NCBI GenBank assembly: GCA_030836365.1
Contig: JAURQB010000147.1
Coordinates: 1 to 10,118 of the forward strand
DNA from: Bdellovibrionota bacterium
Lineage (GTDB): Bacteria > Bdellovibrionota > Bacteriovoracia > Bacteriovoracales > Bacteriovoracaceae
Length of the DNA stretch: 10,118 nucleotides
Direction: 5' to 3'
In this document: piece after piece, positions 4,672 through 10,118 of the stretch
Numbering within the stretch: the stretch's first letter is position 1
How the letters are laid out: every line of letters starts with the position of its first letter
Made by a program: the position numbers and the translations under genes
Notes under the pieces: model-generated
Seen by the model: only the letters and a program-made list of their open reading frames with translations
Databases searched by the model: none
Told to the model about the DNA's origin: nothing

Positions 4672-6015
4672 ATGATCGCAAAGCCTGAAATATATACAAA
4701 GTCACTCAAGTCACTGAAATTAGAGATATTAAAGCCTGGCCCTCTCGTTATGGTGGGAGGGAAAACCTCGACCGTTATTCCTTATTATCTAGAGCGCTTA
4801 TTTGGTGAAGGCGTTCGCGTGATTAATCTCTCTCAAATGCCCAAAGAGCTTCAAATTCTGGAAAATGGCGATTTGATGATACGAGGTCCTGTTGATTGGC
4901 GAGAAGCACGTGTGTTCTGTGCTGAAAATGGCCGTGAGATTCTGACTGCTCCAACAGAGGATACCGCGCATATTCTTTCAGGGCTTGCCACGTCTGCAAC
5001 AGGTGAGCGCTGTTTTGGGTTCGGTACTCTTCGCGAGCAAGTTAGATCGGTGAAGTATATAAATGCCGAGGGCGAAGAAAAAACTTTAGATGCGGCAAAA
5101 GAGTTTGTTGTGAACGCAGAGTCTGAGTCCATCATTTCCTCCTATCAAGATGATTATCGGCAGTATGAAAATTTTAAAAATGCTCCTTTCCCGCGATTTG
5201 AGAAAGAAACGGACCTGATGATTGGAACTGAGGGGCAGCTTGGCGTTATTACGGAAGCGGTGATTGCAACAAAAAAGAAAGTACCAACTTCGTTCTTTTT
5301 TATTCTCGTTTCTCGATGGGAGAAAGATTTTGGTGCCCATGATGAAATATTTAAGGCCGTTCAACAGTTTAGAGAGGATATTTATTGTTGTGAGTTGATT
5401 GATTCAAACTCTTTATCCGTTTTGCCTCCTGACGAAAATCCTGGAAATGGGGAGCAGGACTTAATATTTATTGAGTTTGAAACGGAGAATGCGGAAAAAA
5501 TTTTTGAGAACTTCATATCTAAGTTGAAATTAATAAATTTAGATAATGTCTATGAAATTGGGGCGACAAAATGTCATGAGCTTCGAATGAAAGTTCCTAG
5601 GCTTACTTTTGAGCAAAATTCTCAAATGGGGGTGGTGAAAAAAGGAACTGACGTTCAAACCTCACCTGATAAATTTGTTAACCTTATTGAAATTTATCGT
5701 GAAATGGCCTCACTTGGTGTGGATTACAATTTATTTGGGCATTTTGGAGACGCTCATTTACATTTTAACTTTCTGCCAACGGCAAATGATGTTAAGAAAT
5801 GTGATGAGGCTTTAGGTGAACTTTATCAACAAGTTTTTAATCTTGGCGGTTCTCCATTTGCAGAACATGGGATTGGCTTGATAAAGCAAAAGTTTATTAA
5901 AAACTTTTATGGAAGTAATCAGTTGGAACTTTTTTATAATTTAAAATCGATTTACGATCCGGAAAATAAATTTTTTCCTACGGGGTTTATGTCAGTCAAT
6001 AAGGATAATCACTAA
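4672..6015 (+). CDS. FAD-linked oxidase of the GlcD / D-lactate dehydrogenase type
   Basis: The protein has 447 residues. The N-terminal part is a PCMH/FAD_binding_4 domain: VMVGGKTS near 26-33, APTEDTAHILSGLATSATGERCFGFG at 93-118 (the segment lining the FAD pyrophosphate in this superfamily) and IGTEGQLGVITEA at 184-196. The C-terminal FAD-oxidase domain has GHFGDAHLH at 357-365, matching the family's GHxGDGNxH, then AEHGIG at 397-402 and the DPxxxFxP tail. Such enzymes oxidise 2-hydroxy acids (lactate, glycolate, 2-hydroxyglutarate) using FAD and pass electrons to a membrane acceptor or partner. The substrate here is unknown. The ribosome binding site is weak. The stop codon overlaps the start of rsgA (TAATG), so the two are probably co-transcribed. 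It is somewhat shorter than GlcD itself. Confidence 0.85.
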   Translation: MIAKPEIYTKSLKSLKLEILKPGPLVMVGGKTSTVIPYYLERLFGEGVRVINLSQMPKELQILENGDLMIRGPVDWREARVFCAENGREILTAPTEDTAHILSGLATSATGERCFGFGTLREQVRSVKYINAEGEEKTLDAAKEFVVNAESESIISSYQDDYRQYENFKNAPFPRFEKETDLMIGTEGQLGVITEAVIATKKKVPTSFFFILVSRWEKDFGAHDEIFKAVQQFREDIYCCELIDSNSLSVLPPDENPGNGEQDLIFIEFETENAEKIFENFISKLKLINLDNVYEIGATKCHELRMKVPRLTFEQNSQMGVVKKGTDVQTSPDKFVNLIEIYREMASLGVDYNLFGHFGDAHLHFNFLPTANDVKKCDEALGELYQQVFNLGGSPFAEHGIGLIKQKFIKNFYGSNQLELFYNLKSIYDPENKFFPTGFMSVNKDNH

Positions 6016-6968
6016 TGGAAGGTCGAGTCTACCGTTCTGCACAGCGAATGTTTTATTGTAAATTGAAAGGTGAGTCTGATCTTGTGATGGCAACGGCCAA
6101 GGGAAACTTACTCAAAGGCAGTGACTCTGTGGTTGTTGGTGATATCGTCGAAATAAAAGAAGAGGACGGCCAGCATTACATCGTTGAAGTAATGGAGAGA
6201 AAGTCTGAGATCTGGCGTCAAATTAAACGAGAGAATAAAAAAAAGGTCACTGCTTCTAATATTGATTTACTTGTCATTGTTTCCTCTGCGGCAAAGCCCA
6301 AGTATAAAAGAGGTTTGGTGGATCGATTTTTAATGAGGTCTGCTCAGTGGGAAATTCCGGCAATTCACGTTTTCAATAAAATGGACGGTTATAAAGAAAA
6401 AGATTTCGATTTAGCTTTTGAGGCAAAGCGCCTCGAGATGCCAAAAGTCGATAGTTTTGAAGTATCGGCCAAGGAAGGAGAAGAGTATTCTCCGCAGGTC
6501 TTAAAGAAAGGTATTAAGGATTTAAGAGAGCAGCTATCTGGAAAAACGGCGATCTTTTTAGGGCAGTCCGGAGTAGGAAAAAGCAGCTTGATCAACCGAT
6601 TAAGTGGTGGTGAATTTGAGTTAAAAACGAAGGAAATTGGACGAGCAGGGAAGGGAACTCATACCACAACATGGTCTGAAATTTTAGATTTTGAAGACTT
6701 TACCTTAATCGATTCTCCTGGAATTCGAAGCTTTTCTCTTGATGATGTCTACTCTGAAGATCTTGAGTTCTTGTTTCCCGATCTTTTAGATCTTTTTCTG
6801 ACCTGTCAGTTTCGAAATTGTGATCACGGCCCTGAGGCAAAAGGCTGTTTTTATAATGGTCTTACTGATCCTGAGCAAATTAAAATTATTGACTCAAGAT
6901 TAGAATCCTATTACAAGCTCAGGGATGAGGTTTCTGAAATACCTGACTGGAAAAAAAAGCCCCATTAA
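6015..6968 (+). CDS. rsgA: Ribosome small-subunit-dependent GTPase RsgA
   Basis: The protein has 317 residues and the circularly permuted GTPase order diagnostic of RsgA/YjeQ. An N-terminal OB-fold (about 1-75) comes first, then G4 NKMD (121-124), G5 SAK (151-153), G1 GQSGVGKS (183-190), G2 in GKGTHTTT (212-219) and G3 DSPG (233-236). A C-terminal zinc knuckle has Cys264, Cys269, His271 and Cys278; the last spacing is one residue longer than in E. coli. RsgA helps late maturation of the 30S subunit by checking the decoding centre and releasing RbfA on GTP hydrolysis. The start overlaps the stop of the oxidase gene, and AAGGA at 6001-6005 serves as ribosome binding site. Complete. Confidence 0.96.
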   Translation: MEGRVYRSAQRMFYCKLKGESDLVMATAKGNLLKGSDSVVVGDIVEIKEEDGQHYIVEVMERKSEIWRQIKRENKKKVTASNIDLLVIVSSAAKPKYKRGLVDRFLMRSAQWEIPAIHVFNKMDGYKEKDFDLAFEAKRLEMPKVDSFEVSAKEGEEYSPQVLKKGIKDLREQLSGKTAIFLGQSGVGKSSLINRLSGGEFELKTKEIGRAGKGTHTTTWSEILDFEDFTLIDSPGIRSFSLDDVYSEDLEFLFPDLLDLFLTCQFRNCDHGPEAKGCFYNGLTDPEQIKIIDSRLESYYKLRDEVSEIPDWKKKPH

Positions 6969-7048
6969 AAATTATTTAGCCTACTGGTAAATTATTACTC
7001 CAAGATGTCCGAATAAGAGTCATCTAAAAAGTTCCAATGGAGTATAAG

Positions 7049-7510
7049 ATGGCCGACGACAATAACATTCTTAGTTTTAGTGAAAAGCGTGAAGAAAACA
7101 TTGAGCGCAAACGAAGAAATTTTGAGCGTATTCTTTTTAATAATTTTCTTGGTGCATACTCTGTCATTGATCAAGCAGGCGTCGTTTTTCCGATTGAGAT
7201 GCTTGATATCAGTCAAGATGGAATGAGTTTTAGGGTTCCGAGAGGAGCAATTGGAAGTAGTTTCAAAAAAGAAGATGAACTAACACTTCGGATGTATTTT
7301 ACCAAAAATACGTTCATACCAGTGGTAACTAATATTAAATGGATGAAAGACACCAAGGGTGATGATGGAGAGTTTTATCTCGAATATGGGGTAAAGTTCG
7401 ACAAATCTGTTCCTACCTTTGAGGCGCTGCGGCCCTTTATTGATTTTCTTTATAAGTTTGCGGAGCTCTCAACTGAGGATAAAGGAAAATCGAAGGTTTA
7501 CTATCTTTAG
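7049..7510 (+). CDS. PilZ-domain protein (c-di-GMP binding)
   Basis: The protein has 153 residues. The ATG at 7049 is preferred because GGAG (7039-7042) lies 6 nt upstream; the ATG at 7037, which would add four residues, has no site. After a charged N-terminal helix, the RxxxR motif is RNFER (23-27) and the second motif is DISQDG (53-58), matching D/NxSxxG at the normal spacing. The beta-barrel strands run to about residue 120, and the tail is helical. The core c-di-GMP ligands are present, so binding is likely. No output domain is attached, so it probably works as a stand-alone adaptor, for example on motility or surface processes. It has its own intergenic region on both sides, with no clear partner gene. 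Confidence 0.85.
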   Translation: MADDNNILSFSEKREENIERKRRNFERILFNNFLGAYSVIDQAGVVFPIEMLDISQDGMSFRVPRGAIGSSFKKEDELTLRMYFTKNTFIPVVTNIKWMKDTKGDDGEFYLEYGVKFDKSVPTFEALRPFIDFLYKFAELSTEDKGKSKVYYL

Positions 7511-7527
7511 GCGTCTAGCGTTATAAT
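7497..7527 (+). promoter_or_regulatory. Candidate promoter for the Rossmann protein-cyclophilin operon
   Basis: TATAAT (7522-7527) is a perfect -10. TTTACT (7497-7502) is a 4/6 match to the -35 but with a long 19-bp spacer, overlapping the end of the PilZ gene. Transcription would begin near 7534, leaving a leader of about 70 nt. Confidence 0.4.
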
Positions 7528-7569
7528 AGCTAACTTCAATTTAAAATTTCTTTAAACACCTTAATCTCC

Positions 7570-7590
7570 ATGATATGCATTGCGCATCAT
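7570..7590 (+). other. Imperfect hairpin just before a ribosome binding site
   Basis: ATGAT (7570-7574) pairs with ATCAT (7586-7590), with a further GC pair inside. It ends 2 nt before AGGAG (7593-7597), the ribosome binding site of the next gene. It could modulate initiation. The inner mismatches make this a weak call. Confidence 0.25.
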
Positions 7591-7606
7591 TTAGGAGATA
7601 ACCAAC

Positions 7607-8896
7607 ATGAAAATTGCCGTTATTGGAGAAGGGCCGAACGCTCTTGAAACGACTTTATTTTTTATGGCGCAAGAATGCTCGGTGACGTTGTTTGGAGGAA
7701 ATCTTCCAAAGGAAACCTACTTTAATCGTTACGCTGGTATTGATGAGGATTTAGAAACCTCTATCGATGGACGCAAACTTCTTAACCTTGATGATGAACT
7801 ACTTTGTGTAGAGGGTTATAAGAAGAATTATTTTATTCCTTTATGGGATAACTTAGTCGCTCTTGGAGTTCTTCGGGAGTGCCAAGTAAATCGCATCACC
7901 AAGGCGCATCTTAGTGCAACTCAAAAGCTTGAAGGGAAGTCTCGTCTTTCTGATTTATTTCGAGTGAGCTTTGAGATGAATGCGGAGAAAATGATTCAGG
8001 AGCAGCAGAAGTTAAACGAAATGGCGTTCAATAATATTTCCCCAAGCTCTCTTGCTTCATTAAAACGATCGATAGAGATGGCGGAAGATTACGATCTCGT
8101 TATTTTGGCGAAGGAAGTATTTTCGAATCATTGTCCTATTGGAATTGGCGCCAATCCATGCCTCAATGAAAATGTTTTTAGTGAAATGCCTTTTTTCTAT
8201 GAGTCCGGTTTTAAAGAACTGGATCCATCTGTAAAATCAGTTGCTTTGTTTGGAAATCAATCAGGCTTATCAAAGTCGTTAATGAATCTTAATGACTGGC
8301 TTAATAAATCAGGAACTCATCGAGTATTTATTGTTCATTCTGATAAAAATATTTCGGATCATCTAGGCAAAACATCATCAAATAAAATAAATGATCATAT
8401 TACAAAGACTTTACACGAGTTAAAAGACTTTTTTCATCACGAAGAGATTCGACTAGAAGAAGAGTTAAAAAAATGGAATGAGCTTGAGGATTATGAACGA
8501 GTAAAATTTTCTAGACCTCAAATGCGGGAGCCTCAAATTATTTTTTTGACGGGAATGAATGCCATCAGTATTGATCAACTAGATGAATCGGCTCAATTTT
8601 TTATCACTCTTGAGCCAACGAAATCGCCCGAACAATTTGAAGAATTTATGGGGGTGAAGACCATTGGTGCCGATGCCGTTATTAATGCGTCTAGCGGACT
8701 AGTTCAAAGTAACTTAGTAAGAGGGCTAAATGTATCACTCCAGGAAGTTCAAGATGGAGAGATTCTTTTTTCTGAAGAGCCAGGTTTTTTTCAATTGGCG
8801 TCAGATGATGTATACGTAACAAAACGAAATATTTCAGAAAAATTAGAAATAATTTTTAGCGAAATAAAAAAATATTTTTCAAAACAAGGAGATTAA
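7607..8896 (+). CDS. Rossmann-fold, possible FAD/NAD-dependent oxidoreductase-like protein
   Basis: The protein has 429 residues and no family I can name. The N-terminus (KIAVIGEGPNALET) is a beta-alpha-beta dinucleotide-binding start with GxGxxA. YDLVILAKE at 162-170 sits where flavoproteins have their second FAD strand, usually ending in Gly. SVALFGNQSGLSKSLM at 211-226 looks like an inserted second nucleotide-binding Rossmann unit. GADAVINASSG at 354-364 resembles the third FAD contact. This order matches two-dinucleotide-binding flavoproteins, but several glycines are missing, so cofactor binding is uncertain. A charged helical stretch lies at 264-300. AGGAG at 7593-7597 supports the ATG. 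The stop is one base from the cyclophilin start, so they form an operon. It is probably cytoplasmic; no signal peptide is seen. Confidence 0.6.
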   Translation: MKIAVIGEGPNALETTLFFMAQECSVTLFGGNLPKETYFNRYAGIDEDLETSIDGRKLLNLDDELLCVEGYKKNYFIPLWDNLVALGVLRECQVNRITKAHLSATQKLEGKSRLSDLFRVSFEMNAEKMIQEQQKLNEMAFNNISPSSLASLKRSIEMAEDYDLVILAKEVFSNHCPIGIGANPCLNENVFSEMPFFYESGFKELDPSVKSVALFGNQSGLSKSLMNLNDWLNKSGTHRVFIVHSDKNISDHLGKTSSNKINDHITKTLHELKDFFHHEEIRLEEELKKWNELEDYERVKFSRPQMREPQIIFLTGMNAISIDQLDESAQFFITLEPTKSPEQFEEFMGVKTIGADAVINASSGLVQSNLVRGLNVSLQEVQDGEILFSEEPGFFQLASDDVYVTKRNISEKLEIIFSEIKKYFSKQGD

Positions 8897-8897
8897 A

Positions 8898-9431
8898 GTG
8901 TTTGGATCTAAGTATAAAAAATCAGCCCACAAAGAAGATTTAGAAAGAGTTTATGCTAACTTTGAAACAACTCTAGGGAACTTTAAAGTTGAGCTGTACG
9001 CAAAAGAATGCCCTGAAACGGTTTGGAATTTTGTTAACCTCGCAGAGGGGAGACAGGAAACGGTTAAAGAAGGGCCTTATTATGATGGGCTTGTTTTTCA
9101 CCGTGTGATTGGTGGTTTTGTTATTCAAGGTGGATGTCCTGAAGGTAGTGGACGTGGAGGCCCTGGATATCGATTTGAAGATGAATGTCTTCCTGAACTA
9201 AGACATGATTCTGCGGGTATTTTATCAATGGCGAACGCAGGCCCGGGAACAAATGGTTCTCAGTTTTTTGTCACTCTTGCTCCAACTCCTCACCTTGACG
9301 GCCGTCATACTGTATTTGGTAAGGTCATTGAGGGAATAGACGTTATTGATAAAATTGGAACAACAGCAACGGCAATGATGGATAGACCAGTTGAAGATAT
9401 GGTGATGAAAAAAGTAACAATCGAGCGATAG
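8898..9431 (+). CDS. Cyclophilin-type peptidyl-prolyl cis-trans isomerase
   Basis: The protein has 177 residues with a GTG start. AAGGAG (8886-8891) lies 6 nt upstream, and the upstream gene stops one base before. The cyclophilin core fills about 18-177. The active-site set is present: FHRVIGGFVIQGG (67-79) with catalytic Arg69, Phe74 and Gln77; GTNGSQFFVT (117-126) with Gln122 and Phe124; and HLDGRHTVFG (132-141) with His137. His132 stands where human CypA has Trp121, as is common in bacterial, cyclosporin-insensitive forms. It speeds cis-trans isomerisation of X-Pro bonds during folding. No signal peptide is seen, so it is the cytoplasmic (PpiB-like) type, with a short charged N-terminal extension. 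It converges on recJ with only 5 bp between the stop codons. Confidence 0.95.
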   Translation: MFGSKYKKSAHKEDLERVYANFETTLGNFKVELYAKECPETVWNFVNLAEGRQETVKEGPYYDGLVFHRVIGGFVIQGGCPEGSGRGGPGYRFEDECLPELRHDSAGILSMANAGPGTNGSQFFVTLAPTPHLDGRHTVFGKVIEGIDVIDKIGTTATAMMDRPVEDMVMKKVTIER

Positions 9432-9436
9432 TATAA

Positions 9437-10018
9437 TTACGGGAGGAGGGTGATCTTTTCAATCATCAATTGAATATACTCTCTTCCCTTCCACCTATTA
9501 ATTCCTAGAGTAAAATAAATTGTTAATTCATTTGACCCTTGATCTTGCTGCGAAAAAATATCTTCAGGGTGCAATTTCCCATGAGCACCAATGTAATTAA
9601 AACTCAATCCTTTTAGTTTTATCTTTGGGTTTTTAATACCCGTAAAATTCCACCTGACATGAATGTCTTTCATTAAGTCATAGGACTCAAGTTTAACCCC
9701 AGACATTTTAAAAACAGGTTTTTCATTGCCCATACCAAATGGTTCAAGCATTTCTAATGTTTTGACAAGAGTTGGAGTTACTTCTTCAGGAGTGATGGTT
9801 AAATCAACGGAGTCTTGTTTGGTTCGAAGAATTTCAGGAATTTCTTCAAGGTATTTTATTGCACCTTCTTTTAGTTGCTCGAGGTTTTTCTTTGGCATGG
9901 ATAGTCCTGCTGCTGCCTTATGTCCCCCAAACTTAATAAAAAGCTCACTTGATTCTTGAAGAAGATTAAAAATATTAAGATCAGACACAACTAATGCTGA
10001 GTCTACTGCTAACGACAC
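9437..10018 (-). CDS. recJ: RecJ single-strand DNA exonuclease, C-terminal part only
   Basis: The frame covers the last 190 or so residues of RecJ. KFGGHKAAAGLSM at 29-41 is the DHHA1 nucleic-acid-binding motif. LEPFGMGNEKPVF at 91-103 is the conserved linker into the RecJ OB domain, which fills the rest. RecJ degrades single strands 5' to 3' in recombination and repair. The DHH catalytic domain is absent. Homology starts at about residue 11-13 (VSDLNIF, near 9985). The GSxRS motif expected just before it is replaced by unrelated residues, and the minus-strand frame hits a stop at 10024-10022. The GTG at 10018 is therefore not a real start. The plus strand codes for something else from about 9981, so recJ is cut by a junction here, either an assembly or amplification chimera or a true insertion. 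Confidence 0.88.
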   Translation of the reverse strand: MSLAVDSALVVSDLNIFNLLQESSELFIKFGGHKAAAGLSMPKKNLEQLKEGAIKYLEEIPEILRTKQDSVDLTITPEEVTPTLVKTLEMLEPFGMGNEKPVFKMSGVKLESYDLMKDIHVRWNFTGIKNPKIKLKGLSFNYIGAHGKLHPEDIFSQQDQGSNELTIYFTLGINRWKGREYIQLMIEKITLLP

Positions 10019-10118
10019 TTATAATATTAATAGTTTTAACTCAGACGGTTTTACCCTTGGAACCAGTTGGTTTAATACAAACTCAACAGGCACAGATTAC
10101 GCCTCTTGGACATTCCGC
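9981..10118 (+). CDS. Phage tail/LamG-like protein fragment (open at the window end)
   Basis: The plus-strand frame starting at 9981 is open to the last base and gives 46 residues. It contains FNSDGFTLGTSWFN followed by GTDYASWTFR. This F.SDGFTLG...N.SG..YASWTFR pattern is a hallmark of large tail-fibre or LamG-like structural proteins common in marine phages and phage contigs. Neither the start nor the end of the gene is visible. It begins exactly where RecJ homology on the other strand ends. The family call is from motif memory, not a search. Confidence 0.6.

Noticed and set aside
1..10118. CRISPR array or tRNA/rRNA beyond tRNA-Arg.
   Set aside because: No regularly spaced repeats were seen, and no other cloverleaf or rRNA-like sequence was recognised by eye.

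Overview
The window looks like a chromosomal segment of an AT-rich, Gram-negative marine bacterium. My best guess is a predatory or predator-related Bdellovibrionota of the Bacteriovorax/Halobacteriovorax type. This is inferred from gene style (a short PilZ protein, a secreted protein with a C...CNGxxW motif, a lineage-type Rossmann protein next to a cyclophilin) and from a marine-phage-like fragment at the right edge. No 16S or other decisive marker is present.

Left part, about 1-4490, is accessory DNA. It holds a decayed copy of a serine recombinase (1-399), a SAM-dependent methyltransferase cargo gene (546-1481), a broken secreted-protein gene with two in-frame TAG codons (about 1555-2131), and a 58-residue ribbon-helix-helix-like regulator on the minus strand (2211-2387). 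The regulator is divergent from an intact 196-residue serine recombinase (2471-3061), which is about 92% identical in DNA to the decayed copy. Two overlapping minus-strand genes for Zn-ribbon/HNH-like proteins follow (3130-4315). The block abuts the 3' end of a tRNA-Arg(UCU) gene (4500-4576, minus), a classic island insertion position. Two tandem 11-bp repeats lie about 110 bp beyond the tRNA 3' end.

Right part, 4590-9980, is ordinary core chromosome: a FAD-linked oxidase overlapping rsgA, a PilZ-domain gene, then a Rossmann-fold protein tightly followed by a cyclophilin-type prolyl isomerase. The C-terminal part of RecJ converges on them from the minus strand.

Right edge: RecJ homology stops near 9985-9990, exactly where its GSxRS motif should be. 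From there the plus strand reads as a phage tail/LamG-like protein to the end of the window. This is either a chimeric contig end or a phage insertion into recJ.

The most interesting parts are the duplicated, regulator-linked serine recombinase module with its flanking palindromes, and the tandem Zn-ribbon/HNH-like pair next to the tRNA. The functions of both are unproven.
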